37,881 bases of DNA from Desulfobulbaceae bacterium (GCA_015231515.1 JADGBM010000019.1:1-37881), one strand, 5' to 3'. Counted from the first letter of the stretch, positions 1 through 9,274 are shown. Notes: generated from the sequence alone by a model not told the origin. Numbers and translations are program-made.

Positions 1-1199
1 CCTCGGCCAGCCACATCTGTCGCTACCAGAACTTTGATTTCACCGCTGCGGAATCTCTCTAAAGTGCTAATTCTTTTCTTTTGAGCCACATCTCCAGACA
101 ACATTTCACAATCGATTCCGTTACGCATAAGCCGCTCAGTCAGCCTTCTGGTTTCATCCTTTCTATTGGCAAACACCAATACCTTCTCCAGCTTTTGAGT
201 TGTTATCATATTATACAAAATGTGGTATTTTTCCTGAGCGGTCGTAAGGTATACAAGTTGCTCGATTGTATCTACGGCTACCTGGTCAGGCTCAATTTCA
301 ACCTGAACAGGCTTAACACACCACTGACTCGCAAGGTGACGAACTTCAGGGGTTAATGTGGCGGAAAACATTAAGGTCTGGCGATTTTCTTTTGGAGGCG
401 TGTTGTATACAATATTTCGCACATCAGGAATGAAACCCATATCAAGCATACGGTCAGCTTCGTCAATAACCAGTACCTTTAAAGATTTCAAATTAACTAT
501 CTTTTTACGAATAAAATCCAGTAATCTCCCTGGTGTAGCGACAATGATTTCAGGTTTTTTTTCTTCGATAAGGCGCTGTTGTTTTTCATAATCCATCCCC
601 CCAAAAACAGGTGCAACACAAATACCTGAATACTTGGCCAGAGCCACTGCATCATTGGATATTTGGGTAACCAACTCCCTGGTAGGCGCAATTATCAGAG
701 CAAAAGGCAGCCCATTACTACCCTTCTGATCAGAGTTGTGTCGTAAGAGGTTGGCCATGATCGTAATCAGAAAGGCCGCTGTCTTTCCCGTACCGGTCTG
801 GGCCTGACCAATAGTATCCGTGCCATCAAGTGCCCCAGTAAGGGTCTTGACTTGAACAGGTGTACAGTATGAAAAACCAAGATCGGCAATAGCCCTCATC
901 AGTGATGGTGGCAGATCAAAATCATGAAACCGGGTTTTTCCTTCTTCCGGAGCAACATCAAACTGCGAGATATCCCATTGACTCGGCCTTTGAGCTTTAG
1001 ATGAACGCGGACGACGATACTTCTTCTTTGGGGATTGAGAACGGCTTGCCGGTGCATCTTTTACCTCAACATGACCAGATGAACCAGGCAGATCTTCGTG
1101 ACGGACATCGCGAACCCTCGCGACTGTTTTCTTGGTCTGATCCGGTCGATCACCTCCGATGAACTTTCGCCTCACAAAATTTACGATTTTTTTTAACAT
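1..1199 (-). CDS. rhlB: DEAD-box ATP-dependent RNA helicase, RhlB-type (C-terminus beyond window)
   Basis: The minus-strand frame is open from an ATG at 1199 to the window edge, so about 399 N-terminal residues are present and the end of the helicase C domain is missing. Translating by eye gives a basic tail of about 85 residues, a Q-motif region (FSYCTPVQ), Walker A AQTGTGKT, the PTREL motif, VIDEADRMLD (DEAD), MFSAT (motif III) and, near the edge, LVATDVAGR (motif V). The stretch SGDVAQKKR before motif V closely resembles E. coli RhlB, which favours RhlB over RhlE; that is from memory, not a search. RhlB-type helicases unwind structured RNA, often with RNase E or polynucleotide phosphorylase. 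An AGG-containing ribosome site lies just upstream of the ATG. Family assignment is near certain; the subfamily is probable. Confidence 0.9.
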   Translation of the reverse strand, partial: MLKKIVNFVRRKFIGGDRPDQTKKTVARVRDVRHEDLPGSSGHVEVKDAPASRSQSPKKKYRRPRSSKAQRPSQWDISQFDVAPEEGKTRFHDFDLPPSLMRAIADLGFSYCTPVQVKTLTGALDGTDTIGQAQTGTGKTAAFLITIMANLLRHNSDQKGSNGLPFALIIAPTRELVTQISNDAVALAKYSGICVAPVFGGMDYEKQQRLIEEKKPEIIVATPGRLLDFIRKKIVNLKSLKVLVIDEADRMLDMGFIPDVRNIVYNTPPKENRQTLMFSATLTPEVRHLASQWCVKPVQVEIEPDQVAVDTIEQLVYLTTAQEKYHILYNMITTQKLEKVLVFANRKDETRRLTERLMRNGIDCEMLSGDVAQKKRISTLERFRSGEIKVLVATDVAGR

Positions 1200-1357
1200 A
1201 ATACCTGTTATTGATTCATGAACTAACGGTGACAATACTGTACCCATTCCAAGCCAGTACCACAAAAAAACCACACAACTTTTCTAAATGTTTAACTATA
1301 GTCAATTATCGAAGTAAAAGACAGGTCTTTGCGAAGCGTGAGGCCATATTGACACAG

Positions 1358-1552
1358 TCACGACTTAGGAGGGGGCTCATCCGGGCTATCTGAACTACCA
1401 GCATTAAGCCGATTGAAGCCATTCAATGAAATTTGGAGAAGATAGATCATCCAGGCGCATAACCAGAATACCGCCCCTATTCTCCAGTTAATGAAGGGTA
1501 CAACTATCAGTATAAGTAGAAGAAACCAGGCTGCTATTTTTCTAACACTCAA
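1358..1552 (-). CDS. Small two-helix membrane protein, translationally coupled to the M99 peptidase
   Basis: This 64-residue peptide has two hydrophobic stretches, at about residues 7-21 and 26-44, then a polar, proline-rich tail ending PPPKS. That suggests a hairpin inner-membrane protein. Its ATG overlaps the TGA of the upstream M99 peptidase gene in a 4-base ATGA arrangement, which strongly suggests coupled translation and a shared function. I do not recognise the family. It could anchor or regulate the exported peptidase, but that is inference from the overlap alone. It is the last gene of the pair; no terminator hairpin is obvious in the 158 bases before the helicase gene. Confidence 0.7.
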   Translation of the reverse strand: MSVRKIAAWFLLLILIVVPFINWRIGAVFWLCAWMIYLLQISLNGFNRLNAGSSDSPDEPPPKS

Positions 1553-3081
1553 TTTATTTCAACCCAGAAATGTCCGATTGCATTATTTTCGTAACTTGCA
1601 ACAATGGGATACCGCTTTCCCATATTATTGACGGAATACCTAACCAACAAATCATTTTCAACATATATCGGGTACATGAGATCATTACCGTCGTTTACAG
1701 ATTTGGGCGGGCTAAAACCCTTAAAATTAACCATCACCTCATTATCCATTCGAGCGATGTTCGTTCGTACTCCCTGAAGAATAATCCGACCGTGACTGGG
1801 AATAATCAGAGTTTGCATGTTAAGGACATGTTTTGTCTCGCCGTTAACATCAACCGCCAATGATTCAGCCCGAAACGCGCCTGGTGAGACATCTTCCTTC
1901 GTTACAGTTACACCTGTGACCGAAGGAGTGTTTTCCCGGACGTTAAGCTGTACCCAGCCACAGATAACAGAATCTTTTCTCACGTAAACACGGCTTGAAC
2001 GCGAGGCGCGAAAGGAACGCCCCGTATCATTAGTAGTGCCAAAGTTTTCGACATCAGCAACAAGGCCTCTTTGATAATTTGCTATAATATCAGAGATAAC
2101 CACATCATCGCCGGGCTCAAGCTCAAGAGTATCTCCGTGGCGCAGTGCGTACGGGTGAGCATTATTGACTTTGACCATCAGATAATCCAGCTTAGGCTCT
2201 TCAACGTTTACTCCAGGCGTATCCTGAACAATACCAAACTCAGCCATCATTTCATTGATAACCAACTTATGAAGTTTTGTTTTTGTCTCTAAAGACTTTA
2301 TCGTTTTCGATGTTTCTACACCAAAAGCAGGGATATGAGCACGAGTTAAAGCATAATACGTTGCAGACTCTCTCTGCTCCTTATGACTTGATTTCTCTGA
2401 AATTGTATTATGATTATTGGCCCTGAAATGATATCTCTTTTCGTCAATCAAAAGATTGACCCGCTTAATTACGTTTTCGGCAATTCTATCTAAAAATATT
2501 TCCCGATTTCCATAGGGCGGTCTGTACACCTCTGCATCAAAAATAATTGATTGCCCGTATCGATTCGGGTTCTCCATTGAGTTAATCCAACTCGGATTGT
2601 AAAAGCCACTGCCCTCATGCAGATTAAGCAGACAATCACTCTCAGCGATGAGATGTTTTAAAACTGTAACAACCTCCTCTTCGAAATGCTGTCTTCTTTT
2701 ATTTTCCGGATCAGGACTGAACTTGCGATTCATGTCACCGGTCTGACCGTTGCGCTTATTGAGCAAAATCGAATAAAAATTTGCGCGAGGCACCACAATG
2801 AGGTTACCCTTCTTAAGATGTATGTCAGCATATAAGTCCGCTGTCATATAACTGCTGGGCTCATCGCCCTGGATCCCGCCAATGATCATGAGAGTTTTCC
2901 CTGGCTCATCACCCAACACACGATAAACATGGAGCTCATGGTCGGTATGAGCCAAAAAAATCTCATGCTGCATCTGCGCATTAGCTGCCACAGAAAAAAA
3001 ACAGACTGCCACCAGTACAGAAAAAAGAGATGCTATAACCGGCAGGCGCAGAAACAGTAGGAAATACGATTTAGTAATCAT
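1549..3081 (-). CDS. M99-family metallo-carboxypeptidase, Csd4/Pgp1-like (peptidoglycan stem-peptide trimming)
   Basis: This is a 510-residue exported zinc peptidase. A hydrophobic signal peptide ends near residues 32-36 (VAANA). The catalytic domain carries GGIQGDEP (Q71, E74) and LNLHEGSGF (H155). This is the unusual Gln-Glu-His zinc set I recall for Helicobacter pylori Csd4, rather than the His-Glu-His of ordinary M14 enzymes. R110 and R119 (in KRNGQTGDMNRKF) are candidate carboxylate binders, and E256 in GVETSK is a candidate general base. Residues from about 280 to 510 look beta-rich, matching the extra M99 middle and C-terminal domains. Csd4/Pgp1 remove meso-diaminopimelate from muropeptide tripeptides in the periplasm and determine helical cell shape. 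The gene is divergent from an M15 carboxypeptidase, which supports a role in wall remodelling. The substrate is inferred from the family. Confidence 0.88.
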   Translation of the reverse strand: MITKSYFLLFLRLPVIASLFSVLVAVCFFSVAANAQMQHEIFLAHTDHELHVYRVLGDEPGKTLMIIGGIQGDEPSSYMTADLYADIHLKKGNLIVVPRANFYSILLNKRNGQTGDMNRKFSPDPENKRRQHFEEEVVTVLKHLIAESDCLLNLHEGSGFYNPSWINSMENPNRYGQSIIFDAEVYRPPYGNREIFLDRIAENVIKRVNLLIDEKRYHFRANNHNTISEKSSHKEQRESATYYALTRAHIPAFGVETSKTIKSLETKTKLHKLVINEMMAEFGIVQDTPGVNVEEPKLDYLMVKVNNAHPYALRHGDTLELEPGDDVVISDIIANYQRGLVADVENFGTTNDTGRSFRASRSSRVYVRKDSVICGWVQLNVRENTPSVTGVTVTKEDVSPGAFRAESLAVDVNGETKHVLNMQTLIIPSHGRIILQGVRTNIARMDNEVMVNFKGFSPPKSVNDGNDLMYPIYVENDLLVRYSVNNMGKRYPIVASYENNAIGHFWVEIN

Positions 3082-3190
3082 CAGTTAACTCTTTTTAGAT
3101 TTAAACAGCTTTTTTACTGTATAAAAAATCATATCGACACATGCCAGAAAATAATCGAATCTTTCGCTAAAAAAACTGCACCAAAGTAAC

Positions 3191-3220
3191 TTGACATTTA
3201 CCTTAAGGCAATGATATCAC
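3191..3220 (+). promoter_or_regulatory. Candidate sigma-70 promoter for the M15 carboxypeptidase gene
   Basis: A perfect -35 TTGACA (3191-3196) is followed after 18 bases by TATCAC (3215-3220), a 4/6 match to the -10 consensus. Transcription would start near 3227, about 27 bases before the ATG at 3254. No clear Shine-Dalgarno sequence precedes that ATG. The site lies in the 172-base divergent gap shared with the M99 gene. Confidence 0.45.
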
Positions 3221-3253
3221 ATAGTAAGTACTAATTCTCACAATACAAATATT

Positions 3254-4096
3254 ATGAACAGACGAACATTTATAAAAGCCGTTACCGGAACCATCATCAG
3301 CAGCACATCGATGGGCATCTCTCTTCCAGCCCTGAGCGCTGCGGGGTCCCTGCCGCAACCCAATATGCATGATGGGGACATCAAAGACTATTTAGTCAAA
3401 ATGCGTTTTTTTGATCTATTGCATAGCGACGACGTCTTCGTAGAGGGAAACGACCAGACCCTGTTAAACTCCGTGGTGTTCCGCCTAATGAGAATACAGC
3501 TGGTTATTGGACATGGAAATTTTCATCTTGCCGGGTTTGATGAAATTATTAACGTGGCAAAAACATATTCAGCTATAGGACAATTCACTGCAGAGGAACT
3601 CGCCTTTCTTGAGAAGATATTCTACAGAGATGCCTCTCAGTATGGCTTTATGGGAGAAAAACCCTGCCGGAACATTACCGACACCATTGACCGTTCCAAA
3701 GTTGTTAAAATCAAAAACACCGGCCATTTTCTCTATGGCAACGAGTCATTAGAAACATTTACGAAGATAAAAGATGATCTGGGCAACGATGTGATCCTCA
3801 CTTCAGGGTTACGCGGCATTGCCAAACAGTTTTTGCTGTTCCTTGATAAGGCGAGAAAAAACGACAGTAACCTTTCTCTCGCTTCTCGTTCACTTGCTCC
3901 TCCAGGTTACTCATTCCACAGCGTTGGAGATTTTGATGTTGGCCAGGCAGACCTGGGAGGCGAAAATTTTTCAGAACTCTTCACCAGTACAGAAGTCTAC
4001 AGGAAACTGCTTGATCACGGTTACGCAAACCTTAGATATCAGAAGGATAACCTCGTTGGTGTGCGTTTTGAACCGTGGCACATTAAGCTTGTTTAG
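3254..4096 (+). CDS. M15-family D-alanyl-D-alanine carboxypeptidase (VanY-like), Tat-exported
   Basis: This 280-residue protein begins with NRRTFIK followed by a hydrophobic stretch to about residue 30, a good twin-arginine (Tat) signal. The C-terminal half shows the M15B zinc site: SFHSVGDFDVG supplies H222 and D228, and EPWHIK supplies E273 (catalytic) and H276. VanY/LdcB relatives remove the terminal D-Ala of peptidoglycan stem peptides in the periplasm, as D,D- or L,D-carboxypeptidases; the sequence alone does not decide which. Residues 40-145 match no domain I know and may be a family-specific N-terminal region. The gene is divergent from the M99 carboxypeptidase, so both probably act on the same wall peptides. 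Tat export suggests that folding or metal loading takes place in the cytoplasm. Confidence 0.85.
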   Translation: MNRRTFIKAVTGTIISSTSMGISLPALSAAGSLPQPNMHDGDIKDYLVKMRFFDLLHSDDVFVEGNDQTLLNSVVFRLMRIQLVIGHGNFHLAGFDEIINVAKTYSAIGQFTAEELAFLEKIFYRDASQYGFMGEKPCRNITDTIDRSKVVKIKNTGHFLYGNESLETFTKIKDDLGNDVILTSGLRGIAKQFLLFLDKARKNDSNLSLASRSLAPPGYSFHSVGDFDVGQADLGGENFSELFTSTEVYRKLLDHGYANLRYQKDNLVGVRFEPWHIKLV

Positions 4097-4161
4097 GAGC
4101 CGTCAAAAAACAAGATGGCTATTCAAGATGGCTATTTATGATGCACAACCTTACGGCTCCT
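4095..4161. repeat. 9-bp inverted repeat with wide loop between convergent genes
   Basis: AGGAGCCGT at 4095-4103, starting inside the stop codon of the M15 gene, pairs with ACGGCTCCT at 4153-4161. The 49-base spacer contains a short direct duplication (AAGATGGCTATT twice, 4112-4136). There is no clean T-run after either arm, so it is at best a weak bidirectional terminator or a small remnant element. Confidence 0.35.
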
Positions 4162-4208
4162 TATGCCATCTGGCTCACTAAACGGCCAGGTTATTTTCTG
4201 ACAATGGC

Positions 4209-6707
4209 TTAATCCTGTCCTACATCTATTCCCCAAATCTCCTGGGCATATTGTTTGATAGTGCGATCGCTGGAGAATTTACCCATCCTGGCAACGTTAA
4301 GAATCGCCATTTCACGCCAACGATTCTGATTCTGATAGGCCTCACCAACCTCACGCTGACAACGCAGATAGTCTTCAAAATCCATTAAATGCAGGTAGGG
4401 ATCTCTCTGGTGGTTCATCAGGTCATCCACAATTGGACGAAACATCTCCTTGTTTTCACTGGAAAATGCCCCTTGCTGAATAGCATCTATCACGCATCGT
4501 ATCTCACTGTTTTCTTCATATATTTGTGTTGGTGAGCGCTTAGGAGAACGTTTTTCCCATTCCGCCTCTTCTGCGTTCATACCGAAAATAAAAATATTCT
4601 CCTTACCCACTTCTTCTCTGATCTCAATATTCGCGCCATCAAGCGTACCAATGGTAAGGGCGCCATTCAGGGAAAACTTCATATTACCCGTACCAGAGGC
4701 CTCCGTTCCCGCAGTTGAAATCTGCTCTGACAAATCCGCGGCTGGAATAATTTTTTCAGCTAATGAAACACCGTAGTTCGGGATAAAAACAACCTTTAGT
4801 GTATTGCCAACTCGTGGGTCGTTGTTAACCACATCTGCCACAGAGTTGATAAACTTAATGATCAACTTGGCCTTCCAGTAACCAGGCGCTGCTTTACCCG
4901 CAAATATTACCGTTCGCGGCGTGAACTTCTCACCTGGGCGCGTTACGATCTTTTGATAGAGGGCAATGACATGTAAAACATTTAGCAACTGCCGTTTATA
5001 TTCATGGATTCGTTTCACCTGCACATCAAACATTGAATCAGTATTAACTTCAACATTGCACAAATGCTTAATCACTTTGGCTAAACGCCTTTTATTGGCC
5101 AGCTTGGCCTCATAAAACGTATCTTGAAACGCTTTATTTCCAGCGTACTCTTCAAGTTTCCGCAGCTGATCAAGATCAACGATCCATTTATCACCTATCT
5201 TCTCGGAAATCAGTGCCGATAGCCGCCGATTACATTTAAGGAGCCAGCGCCGGGGGGTAATCCCGTTTGTTTTATTGTTAAATCGTTCTGGATATAGTTG
5301 GTTAAAATCTTTAAAGAGCCGAGTCTTGATGAGTTCCGTATGCAGCTCGGCAACTCCATTCACTGAATGACTGCCAACAATCGCCAAATGAGCCATTCGA
5401 ACACGCTTTGGAGGCCCTTCGTCAATTAAAGACATGTTCCGCAACAAGAGATCCTGATGTGGATATTTCTTGGCAACATCAGTTAGGAATCTCCGGTTTA
5501 TTTCATAAATTATCTGCAAATGACGCGGCAACACATGGCCCAGCAGATCAACTGGCCACGTTTCCAAGGCCTCCGGCATAAGGGTGTGATTGGTATAAGC
5601 AAACGTCTTCACACAAATATCCCAGGCCTTCTCCCAGCCCAGACCATTCTCATCCATCAACAGTCGCATCAATTCAGGAATTGCTATGGATGGGTGCGTA
5701 TCGTTTAGTTGAACAGCAACGCAATCACTGAACTTTGCGAATCCTTTGTTGTGCTTTATGTAACGCCTGAAGATGTCCTGAAACGTTGCTGCCACAAAAA
5801 AGTATTGTTGCTTCAGCCGTAACTCCTGACCTGCGCAGGCGTCATCGGGAGGGTAAAGCAGTTTTGAGATGGTTTCGGAACGAACCTTATTTTGAACAGC
5901 CCCGATATAGTCACCTTTACCAAAAAAGCTTAAGTCAAGCTCTCGAGAGGCCTTAGCGCGCCAGAGCCGCATATTGATGACATTATCATTACCATAGCCA
6001 GGAATAAGGACATCACAAGCATTGGCCATCACAACTTCGGTATCAATCCATTCCGATCTGTAGTTGCCTTTCTCATCAAGATAGGTGTTTACTTTCCCAT
6101 AAAATTTCACTGGATATAGTGGGTGAGTCCGTTCAAACTCCCAAGGCGTTCCAAAACGAAGCCAGTTATCCGGACTTTCTACCTGATACCCATTAATAAT
6201 TTTTTGATGAAAGAGACCAAAATCATAATTAATCCCATATCCATAGGCAGGGATCTTCATCGTAGCTATTGAATCCATAAAACAGGCTGCCAACCTGCCG
6301 AGTCCGCCATTGCCAAGGGCGGCATCCTCTTCCTCTTCGCGAACGGCCGCCAAATCAAAACCAAGATCGTCAATAGCCTTGTTTACTAAATCATAAAACC
6401 CCATATTAATAAGACTGTTGCCTAATGAGCGGCCGATCAAAAATTCAAGTGAGAGATAATAGACCCTCTTTTGCTTCTTGGTATAATAACTTTTCTGGGT
6501 ATTGATCCAATTCTCAACTAAGAAATCTCTCATCGTATAGGCAAGTGCCTTATAAACATCATGGGTTCCGGCCCGCTGTGGATCACGCCCCTGAAAGCTC
6601 AACAGGTGGTTCAATAATGTTTTTTTGATCCCCTCAACATCTTTAGGGTTGAAGAGGGAGGCAAAAGAGTCATCATCCTTACGAACCTTTTCATTTTTTA
6701 CTTTCAT
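4209..6707 (-). CDS. glgP: Glycogen/maltodextrin phosphorylase
   Basis: This GT35 phosphorylase is 832 residues long from the preferred start, close to family size. It releases glucose-1-phosphate from alpha-1,4-glucans in the cytoplasm. Visible landmarks are YYLSLEFLIGRSLGN and NGGLGRLAACFMDS near the N-terminus, DVQVKRIHEYKRQ, and the cofactor segment EASGTGNMKFSLNGALTIGT, in which K677 would bind pyridoxal phosphate. I placed the start at the ATG at 6707 because GGAG lies 9 bases upstream. An in-frame GTG at 6722 would put that Shine-Dalgarno sequence inside the gene. No glgA, glgB or glgC is in the window. Glycogen and maltodextrin phosphorylases cannot be separated by eye, so the symbol is a convention. 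Confidence 0.95.
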   Translation of the reverse strand: MKVKNEKVRKDDDSFASLFNPKDVEGIKKTLLNHLLSFQGRDPQRAGTHDVYKALAYTMRDFLVENWINTQKSYYTKKQKRVYYLSLEFLIGRSLGNSLINMGFYDLVNKAIDDLGFDLAAVREEEEDAALGNGGLGRLAACFMDSIATMKIPAYGYGINYDFGLFHQKIINGYQVESPDNWLRFGTPWEFERTHPLYPVKFYGKVNTYLDEKGNYRSEWIDTEVVMANACDVLIPGYGNDNVINMRLWRAKASRELDLSFFGKGDYIGAVQNKVRSETISKLLYPPDDACAGQELRLKQQYFFVAATFQDIFRRYIKHNKGFAKFSDCVAVQLNDTHPSIAIPELMRLLMDENGLGWEKAWDICVKTFAYTNHTLMPEALETWPVDLLGHVLPRHLQIIYEINRRFLTDVAKKYPHQDLLLRNMSLIDEGPPKRVRMAHLAIVGSHSVNGVAELHTELIKTRLFKDFNQLYPERFNNKTNGITPRRWLLKCNRRLSALISEKIGDKWIVDLDQLRKLEEYAGNKAFQDTFYEAKLANKRRLAKVIKHLCNVEVNTDSMFDVQVKRIHEYKRQLLNVLHVIALYQKIVTRPGEKFTPRTVIFAGKAAPGYWKAKLIIKFINSVADVVNNDPRVGNTLKVVFIPNYGVSLAEKIIPAADLSEQISTAGTEASGTGNMKFSLNGALTIGTLDGANIEIREEVGKENIFIFGMNAEEAEWEKRSPKRSPTQIYEENSEIRCVIDAIQQGAFSSENKEMFRPIVDDLMNHQRDPYLHLMDFEDYLRCQREVGEAYQNQNRWREMAILNVARMGKFSSDRTIKQYAQEIWGIDVGQD

Positions 6708-6787
6708 TCTATAGAGCTCCACTGGTTATTTTCGTTTTCGCCATTGCCATTATTACCCTACAACGACGACTCTTACGGGGTCAATTA

Positions 6788-8233
6788 TTAATTTTTTTCA
6801 CAAAAACATTTCACCCATTCGAGGGCTTGTTTTTTATCCATTATACCAGTTAACACCATCTCTTTTTCCAACTCAGAAAATATCTCACTAAATACGGGGC
6901 CCGGTTCTAACTGTAGATATTCTATCAAATCGTGTCCGTTTACGGGAAGTGCCCCTAAGACGGGTTTTACCCGTAACAGAAAGGTTCTGTAGACCTCAGA
7001 AAACAACAGGGAAATCTCTTTTTCCATGCCAGCAGGTTTTCCTTCCCCCTGACCAGCCAAACTGTCAGCCATAGCCAGCAAAAACAGTCCAGCAAGATCA
7101 TCTCCGGAAGCCTTAGCAATTTTAAGACATGCCCTGGGGGTAATGCCATTTTTTTTCCGCGCATTAACCAAATGAAATGGCCACATATGCAGTTTGACTA
7201 ATCGAGAAATGAAGTTCAACTCCGCACTGCTCCACCTCAAACGCTTTGCTATGTTGCCGACCAGAAGTTCTCCATGTCCATCATGATTATAGAAAGTAAT
7301 TTGACCAGTATCTTTTATGCCACGGGCCGGAGGCTTCCCAATATCATGAAGCAAAGCCGCGATTTTAAGCATGAGAACATTTTCCTGCTTGTCACAATAC
7401 GCCTGCATTAACTCCTCGGTATCCGAAAACCACTGGCCTGGAGAATCGATAATAGACTCAATCTGCTTTACTGTTTCCAAACAATGATCGTATACATCAA
7501 GATGATGGCTTGAAGGCTGCGTCACACCACGACCAGTTTCAAGTTCCGGCAACACCTGGGCTAAGAGCCCACACGAATCCATTGCCTTAAAGCTTTTCCA
7601 TGACTTTTTGTGTTGAATTGTCTTCTTTAGTTCGCTCCAGATTCGTTCACCAGCAACACGATCAAGCCCTTGTTTAAATTTTGTTATCAATTGGGTAGTA
7701 TGTGGATCGATATCAAAACCAAGTTGTGCCATAAGTCGAAATGTACGAAGCATACGAAGCGGGTCATCATTAAGGCACTCATCATTACAACACTTGATTA
7801 TACCGTTTTTCAGGTCATCCATACCCCCAAGAGGATCAATAATTGCCGATACGCCAGAGGACCAAGCTTCGTCCGCTGTAATTTCAATCGCCAAGGCATT
7901 GATAGTAAAATCCCTTTGACACAGATCATCCTCAATTCTATTGGTATTTTTTCTAAAGGTTGATATATCAAGGTCAAGACCGTTCCAGACCACCCGGCAG
8001 ATCCCCTCTGCTTCTGAAAGCAGAACGAAGGTGGCCTGGAGATCTGTAGCAAGGCGTTTGCCGAAATCAACCCCCCTGGTCGAAACCGTAAAGTCAAGGT
8101 CAACAGACGCAACACCAAGGGCCCAATCCCTGATCACGCCACCAGACAGATAAACTTGTGTATCTGTGGCATTCGACACCGCACGAAGAGCTTGTCTGAG
8201 TTCTGCTGATATATATTTTGTGGCAATATTCAT
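6788..8233 (-). CDS. CCA-adding / poly(A) polymerase-family tRNA nucleotidyltransferase with HD domain
   Basis: This is a 481-residue class II nucleotidyltransferase. The head has SGGVIRDWALG followed by the DxD metal site D45-x-D47 (VDLDFTV), then RDFTINALA with D108. The neck region has DDPLRMLRTFRL and GERIWSELKK, which bind nucleotide and tRNA. A C-terminal HD domain carries LLHDIGKP (H296, D297) and may give 2',3'-cyclic phosphodiesterase or phosphatase activity. These enzymes mature or repair the tRNA 3' CCA end; some lineages split C-adding and A-adding activity between two paralogues, and others are poly(A) polymerases. The sequence cannot tell these apart. The gene follows no strong ribosome site. 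It is downstream of the divergent ParB-like gene and 80 bases upstream of the glycogen phosphorylase gene. Confidence 0.9.
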   Translation of the reverse strand: MNIATKYISAELRQALRAVSNATDTQVYLSGGVIRDWALGVASVDLDFTVSTRGVDFGKRLATDLQATFVLLSEAEGICRVVWNGLDLDISTFRKNTNRIEDDLCQRDFTINALAIEITADEAWSSGVSAIIDPLGGMDDLKNGIIKCCNDECLNDDPLRMLRTFRLMAQLGFDIDPHTTQLITKFKQGLDRVAGERIWSELKKTIQHKKSWKSFKAMDSCGLLAQVLPELETGRGVTQPSSHHLDVYDHCLETVKQIESIIDSPGQWFSDTEELMQAYCDKQENVLMLKIAALLHDIGKPPARGIKDTGQITFYNHDGHGELLVGNIAKRLRWSSAELNFISRLVKLHMWPFHLVNARKKNGITPRACLKIAKASGDDLAGLFLLAMADSLAGQGEGKPAGMEKEISLLFSEVYRTFLLRVKPVLGALPVNGHDLIEYLQLEPGPVFSEIFSELEKEMVLTGIMDKKQALEWVKCFCEKN

Positions 8234-8326
8234 AACAGGTAACAGTTCTCGGTTGACGGTCAGAATCTAAATAATTATCTAATCTATTCCTTGAGACCAA
8301 GGGAATTATCTATACGGAACAAAATT

Positions 8327-9274
8327 ATGATGACACCAATACTTCGCATCAATCGAATTTCACTTTCCCATATCGATCTTACAGACAACTCATACACCTT
8401 ATTGCCCTTTGATCCGGCTTATGACACGGAAACTATCTGTACGCATGTAAGTAAAACCGGCATTATTCTCCCGCCGGTACTCAAAGAAAACAGCACAGGA
8501 TCATATTGCCTTATCAGTGGCAGAGATCGGGTCACTGCCGCTCAGACCATGGCACTATCTTCTCTCGACTGCTTTATTATCCCCCGAGAGTGTTCCGAAG
8601 AACAGGTCTATACCATCGTTTTGAATGAGGCCATCATCCACGGTCAGCTTTCACCCATTGAAAAGGCTGTTTTTTTTCAAAAAGCATTGCAGATATGGCC
8701 ACTAGAGACTGTCGCTGAGTTGTTTTTACCAGTCTTAAAGCTGCCACAACGCACCAGCACAATCAGCAAACTCCTACCGCTGGCCAACATTGAACAGCCG
8801 ATCGCAGAAGCCATACATGAAGGCTCGTTTGATGAAAAAGCGGCCTGCGAACTTGCCAAATTATCCTTTAGAGACCGAATAATCCTGTTTGAAGCTATAT
8901 CCAAATTGCATCTAAGTGTCAGCAATCAGCGTAAACTGATAAGCTACTGCCTGGATCTTTCACTTCGCCACAACTCATCAATCCAGTCGATTTTATCATC
9001 CAACGAAGTACAGGCAATCATCAACCATGAAGAGGCAAACACACCTCAAAAAGCAGCAAACCTCATGATCTACCTGCAGAGTTCACTTACGCCTCGGCAT
9101 ACAGAGGCGCAAAAAACTTTCAACACATTAAAACAGAGCCTTCGCTTGCCCAAATACGCAACCCTGACCCATGCAACAGCCTTTGAAAAAGACGACCTAA
9201 CCCTCTCCATAACCTTTAAGGACAGTAAATCCCTCTTAGAGTTCTGCGACTCAAGCTTCAACACCGAAGAGTAG
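8327..9274 (+). CDS. Stand-alone ParB-like N-terminal domain protein
   Basis: This 315-residue protein has a ParB/Srx-like fold in its first ~120 residues: a hydrophobic strand, GIILPPVLKE, a YCLISGRDRVTAAQTM segment in place of the ParB GxRRxxAA signature, then LNEAIIHGQLSPIEKAVFFQKAL, which matches the helix after the ParB box. The middle, to about residue 220, is helical and could hold a helix-turn-helix. No ParA partner is adjacent and the usual ParB arginine pair is altered, so chromosome partitioning is doubtful. A regulatory DNA-binding or CTP-binding role is possible but not shown. I chose the ATG at 8327 (or 8330) because GGAA precedes it; a TTG 36 bases earlier is also in frame. The gene diverges from the CCA-type nucleotidyltransferase. 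Confidence 0.75.
   Translation: MMTPILRINRISLSHIDLTDNSYTLLPFDPAYDTETICTHVSKTGIILPPVLKENSTGSYCLISGRDRVTAAQTMALSSLDCFIIPRECSEEQVYTIVLNEAIIHGQLSPIEKAVFFQKALQIWPLETVAELFLPVLKLPQRTSTISKLLPLANIEQPIAEAIHEGSFDEKAACELAKLSFRDRIILFEAISKLHLSVSNQRKLISYCLDLSLRHNSSIQSILSSNEVQAIINHEEANTPQKAANLMIYLQSSLTPRHTEAQKTFNTLKQSLRLPKYATLTHATAFEKDDLTLSITFKDSKSLLEFCDSSFNTEE

Noticed and set aside
1-1199. Two plus-strand frames of 77-91 codons opposite the helicase
   Set aside because: They lie antisense to a continuous helicase reading frame with all core motifs and have no ribosome sites or family similarity.
1317-1330. AAAGAC-AG-GTCTTT palindrome after the membrane micro-protein gene
   Set aside because: The stem is very short, with no U tract in the gene direction, and lies inside a region with no other signals.
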